A program made the translations under genes and the position numbers. A stretch of DNA of 64,000 nt from Paulinella micropora (taxonomy: Eukaryota; Cercozoa; Imbricatea; Euglyphida; Paulinellidae), in the NCBI GenBank assembly GCA_019918135.1, contig WBZZ01002125.1:15001-79000 (forward strand). The letters are read 5' to 3'. The notes under the pieces were generated by a model. That model was not told the origin of the DNA, searched no databases, and worked only from the letters and a program-made list of their open reading frames with translations. Of this stretch, positions 54,821 through 64,000 are shown one piece after another; position 1 is the stretch's first letter, and each line of letters begins with the position of its first letter.

Positions 54821-55365
54821 TAGCCGACGGTGCATTCCCTGCTTCTGTTTCGTTTTCTCCCGAGTTATTAGATACTGGTACAATAGCAAAACTAGGCTTC
54901 TTTCGTCCCCGTTTTACGCTTGCTTCTTTACTTTTGCCTCCCCCCTCTTTTTCTACCTGTTGTTGGCCTCTGCCCCTGCCAGGTTGTGCTTCCTTTCGTC
55001 CAGACCAGACAAAATCTTGAAAATAAGTTCGCGCCAGAATTAGGAGATGCGATTGTCCAAGATCTAGTTGCTCACTGTAAACTAATTCATCAAGTAGCCC
55101 ATATTTGCGGCCTGCCTCAGAACGTGCTGGTCTCAGAGCCTTAAGTTTATGTTTCTTGCCGTCCACGTATCCAACTGCTTGACTGAAACGACAAGCTCTT
55201 CCTCACCCAAAAATTCATCTTGCGCCTCAACTTTGTAATTGCCTTCTTTACCATCATATTCCACACGCAATAACAGCCCTGGGCGCACGCCCTCCAGTCG
55301 CGGTACTCGATAAAACTACTACCACACATGCAAGTACAATTAGTAGCGCATCTCGGATGCATCAC
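54759..55365 (-). pseudogene. Host gene, basic C-terminal region, frameshifted
   Basis: Two pieces. 55300-55145 in one phase reads VEYDGKEGNYKVEAQDEF...ELVVSVKQLDTW, a compact beta-rich segment. 55166-54759 reads KYGLLDELVYSEQLDLGQ followed by a Lys/Arg/Gly/Ser-rich tail (RGRKKPSF, NRSRPPSKKV). Chromatin-type (Tudor/chromo-like barrel) architecture is possible but unproved. Located 50 bp downstream of the methyltransferase gene on the same strand, so it may be part of the same transcript or a neighbour. Confidence 0.35.
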
Positions 55366-55412
55366 ACTTCAAACTTGACATACGAGTCAAAATTTTATTA
55401 TTTCAGTCTTTT

Positions 55413-56208
55413 CTAACACACCAGAACAAATTTTTCCGAACCTGAACTACGTGCAATTGTCAAACGCGGTCTGTATCTATGCAAAGTGAAACCTGCCTGT
55501 TCAAGCATCGAAAATGCAAGCCTATGCCCTCGAGGCCGCTTGCTCTCATCTGCTACCAGGACATATTTGATCTGTGGACATGTGCGTATGAAATGCAACA
55601 CTACTTCCTTGTGACCTGTGCCAAGCTGTCCAGAATAGAAACACCACCACGTTGCCGTGCCATCTGTATTTTTTGAAGTAACGCTCCAAATCAACAGTGT
55701 TCTGTACTCTAGCATTCCACCACACCACAGGATCTTGTTGAGTCCACAACTCTGCATGTCCACTTTCCTGGCGAACAACACTAGCCTTGCCCATTTTCAA
55801 CTTCCATTCCCTAGAACAATCGTTTTGCTCCACACCCGTCACGCGTCCATACCCAAAAACCATGGCTGCGAGAAGAACCTTCCCGACTCCACAACCTATG
55901 TCACAAAACATGTAATCTGCCCTTTCGCAATACGGTACCGCATTCACTGCTGATAATACTCCTGTCATGCTTAGAGTTCCCCCTATTCCCTTCTCAGCAA
56001 TGTGTAGGAGGTCGACACTGTTTTTGAATGCACCATGAATCGCCAAGACATCAGACACAGCCCAATTTCTTGGGTCAGGTTGTGCCATGAACAGGGGGCA
56101 TAACGCGTTGCAAGCTCTACACTTTGACTGCGTAAAGAAATTTACACTATCGCAACCTGTCACCTCACACCTCCAGGGCGGCAGCCTTTTTACCAATGTT
56201 GTTGACAT
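55413..56208 (-). pseudogene. DOT1-like SAM methyltransferase with RanBP2 zinc finger
   Basis: ATG at 56208. Residues ~12-35 match the RanBP2-type zinc finger exactly (W-x-C-x4-C-x3-N-x6-C-x2-C: WRCEVTGCDSVNFFTQSKCR). Then a Rossmann-type SAM-binding motif I, MFCDIGCGVGKVLLAAMVFG, followed by VTGVEQND (motif II acid), the DIGxGxGK...GVE pattern of DOT1-like enzymes. After a shift in an A run at ~55680 the other phase continues the strand/loop pattern (KYVLVADESKRPRGHRL) to SSGSEKFVLVC at 55413. It would methylate a protein, possibly chromatin, in the nucleus. Family level is inferred from motifs only. Confidence 0.6.
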
Positions 56209-56289
56209 CGCCTACCACCAGGTAGGCATGCAAACAACTTTGCGGACTAGTGTACATGTGCACATCGATTGTAGAAAAAAAGGCCAAGG

Positions 56290-56400
56290 ATTACCTTAAA
56301 AAACAAGGTAAGCCTTAGAAAGTCAAGGTATACCTTGAAAGGTCAGGGTATACCTTGAAAGGTCAGGGTATACCTTGAAAGGTCAGGGTATGCATTGAAC
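56290..56400. repeat. Palindrome array CAAGGTATACCTTG, block 2
   Basis: Five or six units (AAGGTCAGGGTATACCTTGA type, period ~21 bp), directly after an exon-like region. Confidence 0.85.
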
Positions 56401-56593
56401 TTTGCAGAGGAGAGAGAGACACCACAGAGGTATACATTTTTTTAATGGGATTGTACAGTTCCAAACCAGGGATCCTACTTCCTGTCCGATATTCCGCATC
56501 CACTGTAAGCACTCATTGCCGTAGTGAATGGTTATGCATTGACCAAAAAAAATGTTTTCGATAGACCGAAGAAGTAAAAACGAGCTCCATCAT

Positions 56594-56970
56594 TCTCTAT
56601 TGCTGCTTCTCAATTGGGCCGCAAACTATGCTGGGCAAATCCCCCACCCTCCCGGTACAGCGCTTCATGTAGAACTTCATGCCTCTTGTTGCGAGCAGCT
56701 AAGAGTATCCCCCTCACTTTGTCAGTGAACACTAATTTTCTTCCCTTGCCCACTTCTATCGCTCTTTACATACTCACCCCCATAGGCCATGATGACAGTC
56801 CTAGGGCAGCAGATCCACAGTTTGCCCATCTGCTTGGAAACCTTGGGGACCGCCACAACGTAAAAACCCCTCCCATCCTGGATGCCGACCAGGGACAAAA
56901 ATCCCGCATCGAAACCCACAGCGCAACGCACCCTTTTTGCTTCCTGCGGTTCGTGAGCTTTCTCATACTC
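56594..56970 (-). pseudogene. Unrecognised host exon, frameshifted
   Basis: Minus strand: VRCAVGFDAGFLSLVGIQDG, then VPKVSKQMGKLWICCPRTVI, and after a shift near 56750 FTDKVRGILLAARNKRHEVL...FAQHSLRPN with TGA at 56594. The composition is real-protein-like. FDAGFLSL resembles a recognition strand of an RNase H-like fold or transposase, but I would not name it. Confidence 0.4.
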
Positions 56971-56976
56971 TATTGA

Positions 56977-57540
56977 AATTTTGGTGGCTACAGCTAATAA
57001 AGCCTAGCAACACCCCCCCCCCCCCCTCCCCCCCGGGGACACACACGCACCAAGTACATCAATCGATAACTACATTAACAAACACCATACACACACACCA
57101 TACTCATTCTGGTGACCATGATTAATTAGTATTAGTAATATATATTTACAATGTAAAAAATGTCTCCAGAAGGGGACTCTCGCCAATTGTGTTTGGTGAC
57201 TGCCCAACTGGACGGGCAGCACCCAGACAAATTGAAAGCTTGGTTGTGACCGGCATCCTGACCAACTAGGAAGGCCTGGGCAACACGGGGCACCTTGTAC
57301 ATGCATCTATCCGACTATGTGCGACCCGAAAAACCGGGCCTTGCCCATGAAGTCGGCGGTGTAACAAGATGGAATCATTCGGACCAGCTCCAACTTACCC
57401 CAAGTACAGGAATAGGGTCACAACCGACAGCATTTCAACTTGTAAAGAATTGGCTTGGTTATGTGTTGTAATACACAACAACAATAACACCAAATACCTC
57501 AATCCATAACTACATCAATAAATACATAGGCATGGTCACA
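56977..57540. other. No gene seen
   Basis: A C-rich run at ~57010-57035, CA-rich tracts and non-repetitive sequence with only short open frames. Confidence 0.5.
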
Positions 57541-57559
57541 TTTGTCTTCCAAGTGCGCT

Positions 57560-57720
57560 AGGCCTTGAAATAGTCAAGGTACACCTTGAAGTAGTCAAGG
57601 CATACCTTGCAATAGTCAAGGTATACCTTGAAGTAGTCAGGGTATACCTTGCAATAGTCAAGGTATACTTTGAAACATCAAGGTATACCTTGATATTCCA
57701 AGGTATGCCTTGAAATATCT
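57560..57720. repeat. Palindrome array CAAGGTATACCTTG, block 3
   Basis: Regular 21-bp units (palindrome plus AAGTAGT or CAATAGT linkers), about eight copies. Ends with TGATATTCCAAGGTATG, as blocks 4 and 5 do. Confidence 0.9.
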
Positions 57721-57899
57721 GTGCATTCAGTTTGAGTAGATATAAACATATGTAACAGGAAGGTAGGTGTACCTGTTTCGCTGCCACAGTCACAGGCGCA
57801 GCAGGCGCGGACGAAGAGGAAGAAGACGAAGACGAAGAGGAAGAAGAGGAAGTGGACTTCTTGGAGCCTGAATTGAAGTGGTCATGAGCATCTTATCTT

Positions 57900-57916
57900 C
57901 TCTCTCTCTCTCTCTT

Positions 57917-57969
<53 letters not shown>

Positions 57970-58050
57970 GAAAAGCCAAGGTATATCTTACAAAGTCAAG
58001 GACTACCTTAAAAAGGGTATGCCTTAAACATTCAAGGTATACCTTGAAAA
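57900..58050. repeat. (TC)n tract and scattered palindrome units
   Basis: (CT)n from 57900 to 57964 ending TTACAG, followed by three decayed CAAGGTAT units to ~58050. Confidence 0.8.
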
Positions 58051-58143
58051 GTCTGAGCATGAATGCCGTTGCAGACCATGTCCATATGGCTGTTCCACGT
58101 ATACAAGATTTTACTTTTTAATAAACAGTCTGCACAAAAGAAT

Positions 58144-59372
58144 TCACTTTTCACCAGACTGTTCTAGGAACTCAGCCAGCAAACGGTCACAGTTAGTGAG
58201 ATTCTGTTCTGGCTCCCACGAATCGTGTTCGTCGGAAAACCCTTTCCGTCGAACAAGATATTCCTTTGTCCCTTTTTTCACCCTCAGTTTCAACAACTTC
58301 TCCACCTCTGCTTCAACATGTCCTTCCGAAACGTCGTCACTAGCAGACGAGGAGGCCTGCATCCCTAAACGTCAGGGGTAGTACATGTGTGTGCGTGACT
58401 GTGTCTATGTGAGATTGCACTGATAGTACCTGAGCTGGACTTGTCGGCATTCTTTTTGTTCTTCTGCCCCTTCCCCGCCTCTTTCTCCTTCTTCCCCTTC
58501 CCTGCCTCTTTCTCCTTCTTCCTCTTCCCCGCCTCTTTCTCCTTCTTCCCCTTCTCGTTCTTCTCCTTCTTCCCTTTCCCCATCTTGCGACGCTTGGTGA
58601 TTCCTACATGCGCCAGTTCAAGTGTTTTATACTTGTCTGTACTACATAACTTCATGCACGCGTGCGTACACAAACATACCTTTCTCAGCCGTCCCCTCTG
58701 TGTCGTCGCTGGTGGACTCATCGCCTGAGCTCTCCTGCTGTTCCTCCTTGTCCTTCTTCATCTCTTTCTTGTTCTTCTTCTTCGCCGTCTTGCGACGCTT
58801 GGCGCTTGTAGGCTTGGCGCTTCCTACAAGCGCCAGTTCAAGTGTTTCATACTTGTCTGTACTACATAACTTCATGCACGCAACGGTGCGTGAACAAACA
58901 TACCCTAACACACAGCCGCACTCACATACATACCCTTGTCGCTCTCGTCACTGTCCTTGTGCTCCTCCTCGCTCTCGTCACTGTCCTTGAGCAGCTGGGG
59001 ACGCTTGCCTACAAGCACCACGCATGCACGCGTGCGTGCACAAATTAAACACACACTAACACACACACACACACACACACGCACATACGCACACACACAT
59101 ACGCTTGGGCTTGGTCTTCTTGCTCTTGCGTCCCTCCCTCTTTTGCCTCGAGGCCTACAGCTGCAAACGATTCATCCAACCCTGATGATCGTTTTGGTAC
59201 AATGACCGTACCCTTGAGTACACAATCATTCGAAACATATTTTCATCGCAGTAGAGCAAGTTCAGGGTCACATAGTTAAAAAACTTCCACCAGAGCTCCT
59301 CCGCCTTCGGGTCGTAGTCGCGTGCATTCTTCTTGTTCATTGCCATGAACCTCCGCTCCATTACCTGCTTAC
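58144..59372 (-). CDS. Multi-exon chromodomain protein
   Basis: Minus-strand exons deduced from GT/AG sites: 59372-~59104 (KNARDYDPKAEELWWKFFNY; contains in-frame TAG at 59155-59157), 59008-58934 (acidic, between TTGTAG and GTATGT), ~58826-58682 and ~58602-58435 (Lys/Glu-rich, units EKEAGKGKK), and 58360-58144. The last exon encodes a chromodomain: EVEKLLKLRVKKGTKEYLVR, then KGFSDEHDSWEPEQNL and LLAEFLE. The core follows the family, but one aromatic-cage Trp (YLV+WKG) is Arg here, so methyl-lysine binding may be weak. Intron sequences at 58611-58670 and 58831-58885 are near copies, so exon units were duplicated. Expected to act in chromatin; upstream exons at 59.8-61.0 kb may belong to the same gene. 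Confidence 0.6.
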
Positions 59373-59377
59373 AACAA

Positions 59378-59391
59378 GTGTGTGTGTGTGT

Positions 59392-59427
<36 letters not shown>

Positions 59428-59445
59428 ATGTATGTAAATAAATGC

Positions 59446-59476
<31 letters not shown>

Positions 59477-59506
59477 CGTATGTATGCATGTCTGTCTGTG
59501 TGTACG

Positions 59507-59542
<36 letters not shown>

Positions 59543-59560
59543 AATAAATGCATGTGTTTG
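59378..59560. repeat. (TG)n / TATG microsatellite
   Basis: TG dinucleotides with TATGTATG interruptions, probably intronic. Confidence 0.95.
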
Positions 59561-59584
59561 TTAGCCTTTCAATGTTTGCCTTAC

Positions 59585-59762
59585 ATATCCAAGGTATACC
59601 TTGGCTATTGCAAGGTATACCTTGCAAAAATCAAGGTATACCTTGAAATAGTCAAGGTATACCTTGAACTAGTCAAAGTATACCTTGAACTAGGCAAGGC
59701 ATACCTTGAACTAGTCAAGGTATACCTTGATATTCCAAGGTATGGCTTGAAATATGAAGGTG
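59585..59762. repeat. Palindrome array CAAGGTATACCTTG, block 4
   Basis: About eight 21-bp units ending in CCAAGGTATGGCTTGAAATA and GGTGACGTACA, followed by a GATA tract. The same terminal sequence borders block 5 at 63950-63990 and (inverted) block 1. Confidence 0.9.
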
Positions 59763-59859
59763 ACGTACAAAGAAAGATAAATAGATAGATAGACAGATAG
59801 ATAGATAGATAGATACGTATGGATGTATATATGCACGCATGAATCTATATTACTTATGA

Positions 59860-60172
59860 TCATGTCGCTGTGCACGGGCCACACGCTCTGAACTATACAG
59901 TTCAACAATTGGTTCAGAAACGTCATGTGCTCAGACGTCTTGGTGACTTCCGGGCACTCTACCAAACGCAATGCGCCAGGGGGACATTGGCGCTGGAACG
60001 GCTGCACGTTCGGTAGCCCGTAGCGATCGTGATTGTATGCGTCCACGTTGCCCAAAGGCATGTCCTCCGCCCAAGTCGTATCGGGGTCCCGTTGAGGGTA
60101 CACACGTTGCAGTTGTGCAAATGTAATTTCGTCGCCAAGACCCCAGCTAGTGAGCACACCAGGACAATGATG
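59860..60172 (-). CDS. Unrecognised host exon
   Basis: Open minus frame with real composition (LGDEITFAQLQRVYPQRDPD, NHDRYGLPNVQPFQRQ, TSEHMTFLNQLLNCIVQSVW). It ends near ATCATAAGTAAT, a possible donor. It lies between a (TC)n tract and GATA repeats, which look intronic. Probably part of the same transcript as the exons at 60.4-61.0 kb. Confidence 0.45.
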
Positions 60173-60179
60173 GCAACCT

Positions 60180-60201
60180 CTCTCTCTCTCTCCCTCCCTC
60201 T

Positions 60202-60247
<46 letters not shown>

Positions 60248-60331
60248 GAACAGCTAAGGTAAACCTTCAAACGGCAAGGTATACCCTGAAAATCCAAGGT
60301 ATTACTTAGCCAAGGCATACCTTGCAAAGTC

Positions 60332-60382
<51 letters not shown>
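60180..60382. repeat. (TC)n tracts with palindrome units between
   Basis: (CT)n at ~60180-60246 and ~60332-60382. Between them three CAAGGTAT-type units. The plus-strand side ends CTCTCAG in both cases, which mimics an acceptor. Confidence 0.85.
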
Positions 60383-60384
<2 letters not shown>

Positions 60385-60387
60385 GGT

Positions 60388-60545
60388 AGCAAAGTTGGGC
60401 TCTCCGTGCCAAGTGCCCAGCCTGAGGGAAGAAAAGACTGTACCTCCGAGACGACGCAATGTCACAAAAAGGTTTCTTTGTGCGCAAATCCTCAAGCACT
60501 GCCTTGGATGCTTCGAGCGTTCTCCCTGCCCATCACCAACATCAT
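60388..60545 (-). CDS. Unrecognised host exon (strand uncertain)
   Basis: Minus frame open for ~52 codons (LEASKAVLEDLRTKKPFCDI, RRYSLFFPQAGHLARRAQL). The plus strand is also open, after a polypyrimidine/AG acceptor-like site at 60381, so the coding strand is not settled. Protein-like helix propensity favours minus. Confidence 0.35.
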
Positions 60546-60599
60546 CTCCCTCACTCCCCCCCCCCCCCCCCCCCCCTCTCTCTCTCTCTCTCGTTGTAC

Positions 60600-60996
60600 A
60601 TACTTGCGTGCTCTTGGCCATTTTGCATTACGCGCGACCCCTTCGCGTCCTCATGTACACACCATAATGAGTCCCGGTACTTTTGGTACTCTTGCATACT
60701 TGCTCCTAATGCTGCCGGGTCACTCCGGCTCATGTTCAGCTGAGTACCCAAGGACTCTATCTTGACGTAATGTGCTTCCGATCACCCTGGTTTTTGTTGC
60801 CGTAGTAGACATCGCGGATGTACAGTACCTTGGCATCCGGCGGAGGTGCAAGCTGCTTCGGATGCTGCAACCGGTGCAAGGCTTCGGCTTTGCCTTCCCC
60901 CTCTTCATCCTTCCGGTCCTCCACTTCGTATGCCCGCCCTGCCTGGAGACGCGCTACCAAGACCTCATTGCGGAGTGTCTCTGTCCACACACACAA
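60600..60996 (-). pseudogene. Unrecognised host exon(s), frameshifted
   Basis: Minus strand 60996-60760 reads LRNEVLVARLQAGRAYEVED...PPDAKVLYIRDVYYGNKNQ. After a phase change near 60775 it continues YVKIESLGTQLNMSRSDPAA...QEYQKYRDSLWCVHEDAKGS to about 60600. The phase change may be a small intron or an indel. No family recognised. Confidence 0.4.
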
Positions 60997-61024
60997 ACAC
61001 TATTTTTTGTGTGTTTTCTTGTAT

Positions 61025-61036
61025 GACTATTATTAC

Positions 61037-61114
<78 letters not shown>
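61025..61114. repeat. (ATT)n tract
   Basis: Microsatellite in front of SINE copy 8. Similar tracts follow at 61381-61474, 62092-62173, 62440-62488 and 62760-62835. Confidence 0.95.
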
Positions 61115-61380
61115 GGACACCGTGATAGCCCAGTGGTCAAGTTCTACCATCTGGGCCCTGTCGCCAGTTCGATTCCCATCGGTGCCACCAGTATTTTCAT
61201 TGAACATACCGGTCCGTCTGGACCAGTATTTTCATTGAACATACCGGTCCGTCTGGAAATGTTGGAACTGCCCTTGCGGGGGTGTCATTAGAGCCTATCG
61301 TCAATTCTTCGTACTCCCCTCACGGGTGAGACGATGGAGGCGCATGTGCAGAAATGCATCAGCCATTGACAGAGAAGCAC
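61115..61380 (+). mobile_element. tRNA-derived SINE, copy 8
   Basis: Plus-strand copy: head GGACACCGTGATAGCCCAGT, B-box-like AGTTCGATTCCC, two internal ~36-bp units, ends AGAGAAGCAC then (TAT)n. Confidence 0.92.
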
Positions 61381-61440
<60 letters not shown>

Positions 61441-61441
61441 G

Positions 61442-61473
<32 letters not shown>

Positions 61474-61532
61474 GGAGGGGTGCACAGTATGGCACCCCAC
61501 GGGAAGAGGTGGTTGGGACCTCTTGCCACTGG

Positions 61533-61705
61533 TTTCGAGGCTATGTCGTTGTGTTGGCTCCGAGGCTATGTTGTTGTGTTGGTTCCGAGGCTATGTTGAA
61601 GTGTTGGTTCCGAGGCTCTGTTGTTGTGTGGGTTCCGAGGCTATGTCGATGTGGGTTCCGAGGCTATGTTGTTGCGTTGGTTCCGAGGCCATGTCGTTGT
61701 GTTGT
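61533..61705. repeat. 25-bp minisatellite, seven copies
   Basis: Unit TTCCGAGGCTATGTTGTTGT plus GTTGG, starts at 61536, 61561, 61586, 61611, 61636, 61659 and 61684 counted at CGAGG. Open on the plus strand, but no evidence of a protein. From 61706 to 62090 I see nothing recognisable. Confidence 0.9.
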
Positions 61706-62106
61706 TTTTTATAAGACATACACCACGTGGGATCAAAGGCGTATTTACATTCCGAGATCTAGGGGTGGTGACGGGTTTCGAGGCGTCCCAGACACTTACC
61801 ACAAAACGTCCTCATGCGCTGGCAGACCGCATGAAATGTCTGCTACCCCTGTGAGTACCTCCATGCGGGACCTACCCAGTCTCGTGGAGCTCTCACGCGG
61901 GGAAGATCAATCATTTGTAGTTGATTTCCTGCAAGGTACCCGACACTGTGCGGGTAGTAGGGACTTCCTTTTGGGGCCTTCTATGCAGGATGGTTAGAGT
62001 CACTCTTCCCTCCCCAACATACTCACTGTAGTCCCTGTTGGGTCGAGGGATGGAGGCGCATGGCCCTCGGGCTCAGCCATGACAGATCAATATATTATTA
62101 TTATTA

Positions 62107-62173
<67 letters not shown>

Positions 62174-62439
62174 GGACACCGTGATAGCCCAGTGGTCAAG
62201 TTCTACCATCTGGGCCCTGTCGCCAGTTCGATTCCCGTCGGTGCCACCAGTATTTTCATTGAACATACCGATCCGTCTGGACCAGTGTTTTCATTGAACA
62301 TACCGGTCCGTCTGGAAGTGTTGGAACTGTCCTTGCGGGGATGTCATTAGAGCCTATCGTCAATTCTTCGTACTCCCCTCACGGGTGAGACGATGGAGGC
62401 GCATGTGCAGAAATGCATCAGCCATTGACAGAGAAGCAC
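62174..62439 (+). mobile_element. tRNA-derived SINE, copy 9
   Basis: Full-length plus-strand copy between (ATT)n tracts. Confidence 0.92.
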
Positions 62440-62486
<47 letters not shown>

Positions 62487-62488
62487 GT

Positions 62489-62754
62489 GGACACCGTGAT
62501 AGCCCAGTGGTCAAGTTCTACCATCTGGGCCCTGTCGCCAGTTCGATTCCCGTCGGTGCCACCAGTATTTTCATTGAACATACCGCTCCGTCTGGACCAG
62601 TATTTTCATTGAACATACCGGTCCGTCTGGAAGTGTTGGAACTGCCCTTGCGGGGGTGTCATTAGAGCTTATCGTCAATTCTTCGTACTCCCCTCACGGG
62701 TGAGACGATGGAGGCGCATGTGCAGAAATGCATCAGCCATTGACAGAGAAGCAC
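62489..62754 (+). mobile_element. tRNA-derived SINE, copy 10
   Basis: Full-length plus-strand copy only 49 bp after copy 9. Confidence 0.92.
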
Positions 62755-62759
62755 CGCAC

Positions 62760-62835
<76 letters not shown>

Positions 62836-62841
62836 GTCATT

Positions 62842-63237
62842 CAGCCCAATGGCCTCAAGGCGTTAAACTGTGACGCCAACTCATAACCCTTTGGTGGTAG
62901 ATGCTGGGGAGGAGGGTCGTTGCGCGCGTAAAAGATCTTAAACTCCGCATATTCTGGTTGATAGCCCAGGACCCAGCAGACACCAGATTGTTATGGGTGG
63001 GGTTTCGAGGCAGCTCTAGCAACCGCGCTTGGTGTATGCACTTGCACATTCGGTGACGTCTTGCAAGAGGTTGCTGGGACTGCGGAATAACCTCGGCTTA
63101 GTGCAGTCTTGCCCTCAGGAGCTCCATCGGTGGCCCCGATCATCAGGCGAGAGACTGACACGGGGGGTTGGAGGACCTCGAACAAGGGTATTGGAGGCTT
63201 ATGTCCGTTGAGGATATACCATTAGCTGCATCAGTAC
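62842..63237 (+). repeat. Dispersed repeat R3, copy 2
   Basis: Nearly identical to 17694-18089, same orientation, again beside an (ATT)n tract. Confidence 0.85.
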
Positions 63238-63289
63238 GCCTCAGATATAGTAAATAGTATTATTATTATTATTATTACTACTATTATTT

Positions 63290-63764
63290 TCCCCTTTTGT
63301 TTCTCCCACATACCTAATTCCTTTTCGCGTTGCTTCAACTCCTCGCAGGACTTTGCTGCCTCTGCTTTTTGGGCTTTCAGGAGTTGCTTATACCTGTCCA
63401 GATGCTGAATAGTGAACTCTTGGATCCAATTGCGCGGGCAGCTCGCGCGCCAATACACTTGACGCAAAGCCTCTTGGCGGCACTCGAACTCAAGGTTCTT
63501 TGTGACGCCTTCCTTTCTGAGCCTTTTTAGTATCCTGGTCCGCTCTTTTCCAGGGAGGTCGTGAAAAACGAAACGTCTCCGCCATACCAGTTCTGCGTAG
63601 GTGTGGGTCCATTCCCAAGGCAATTTTCCTTTCCGGATGTACCTGTCTATCATCATCTCTTTGATGGCCAAGCTATGTTCTATTTCCTTCTTCTCCTCTT
63701 CCTCGATCGGCAGGAAATCGGCCTGGAGATCTTTCTGCCACGCAGCATCCGAACAAATAGACAT
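63290..63764 (-). CDS. Unrecognised host ORF, helical and charged
   Basis: From ATG at 63764 about 158 codons of ordinary sequence before the frame enters an (ATT)n tract and repeat R3. It contains LPWEWTHTYAELVWRRRFVF, KERTRILKRLRKEGVTKNLE, a Trp/Cys segment WRASCPRNW and a C-terminal coiled coil (AAKSCEELKQREKELGMWEK). No family recognised. The natural C-terminus seems to be lost at the repeat, or an intron starts there (no clear donor). Confidence 0.45.
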
Positions 63765-63784
63765 GCAAGGACTTAGCCTTTCAA

Positions 63785-63990
63785 TGTTTACCTGTACCTT
63801 TAAATAGTAAGGTAGGCCTTGAAATAATCAAGGTACACCTTGAAGTAGTCAAGGTATACCTTGCAATAGTCAAGGTATACCTTGAAGTAGTCAGGGTATA
63901 CCTTGAAATAGTTAAGGTATACCTTGAAATATCAAGGTATACCTTGATATTCCAAGGTATGCCTTGAAATATCAAGGTGACGTACATAGA
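63785..63990. repeat. Palindrome array CAAGGTATACCTTG, block 5
   Basis: About nine 21-bp units, then CCAAGGTATGCCTTGAAATA and GGTGACGTACATAGAAAG, the same end as block 4. Confidence 0.9.
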
Positions 63991-64000
63991 AAGATAGACA

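Noticed and set aside
57560-57720. CRISPR-like or operator array from regularly spaced palindromes
   Set aside because: As a CRISPR it fails: the linkers are only 7 bp and not unique, and no cas genes exist. The palindrome arrays are kept as a finding of another kind.

Overview
The window is nuclear DNA of an unidentified eukaryote, most likely a microbial one. It shows GT-AG spliceosomal introns, tRNA-derived SINEs, a non-LTR retrotransposon (LINE), a broken Ty3/gypsy-type retroelement and a great amount of microsatellite DNA. Host genes are sparse, split into exons and mostly unrecognisable.

The most important object is a 21.2-kb AT-rich island at about 32144-53304. It has ~310-bp terminal inverted repeats and a TTCA direct repeat outside them. 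It encodes a protein-primed family B DNA polymerase, a retroviral-type (rve) integrase, an FtsK/HerA-type packaging ATPase, an adenain-like cysteine protease, a major capsid protein, a probable minor capsid (penton) protein, a large fibre with an S74 chaperone domain, a membrane protein, a secreted Cys-rich protein and several small proteins. This is an integrated polinton-like virus (PLV) / Maverick-type element. It is probably decayed or poorly base-called: nearly every long gene carries one to four frameshifts, mostly in homopolymers, and four carry one in-frame stop.

Layout: 1-6 kb, simple repeats including a 1.5-kb GTAG array with an inverted block, and a GAA-rich compound array. 5.6-7.5 kb, a minus-strand host gene with four tandemly duplicated exon units. 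7.8-9.5 kb and 16.4-17.6 kb, clusters of SINEs joined by (AAT)n. 9.5-14.5 kb, a nearly full LINE. 14.5-16.3 kb, duplicated segments. 18.6-22.8 kb, a gypsy-type gag-PR-RT remnant. 23-31 kb, host or older virus-like gene fragments, including a PD-(D/E)XK nuclease pseudogene. 32.1-53.3 kb, the PLV. 53.8-64 kb, host exons on the minus strand (a DOT1-like methyltransferase, a chromodomain protein and others) among arrays of the palindrome CAAGGTATACCTTG, followed by another SINE cluster.

In the PLV the morphogenesis genes lie together on the minus strand (45.2 to 33.3 kb), the integrase and a charged protein on the plus strand (45.4-46.8 kb), and the polymerase on the minus strand next to the right repeat. 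Four ~110-170-bp intergenic modules bounded by GATATTT/AAATATC sit between its genes, and a smaller G/C palindrome has spread into one module and into two genes. I see no description of either element in what I know; they are the best candidates for something new. I could run no alignment or search, so family names rest on motifs read by eye, and coordinates of non-ORF features may be off by a few bases.
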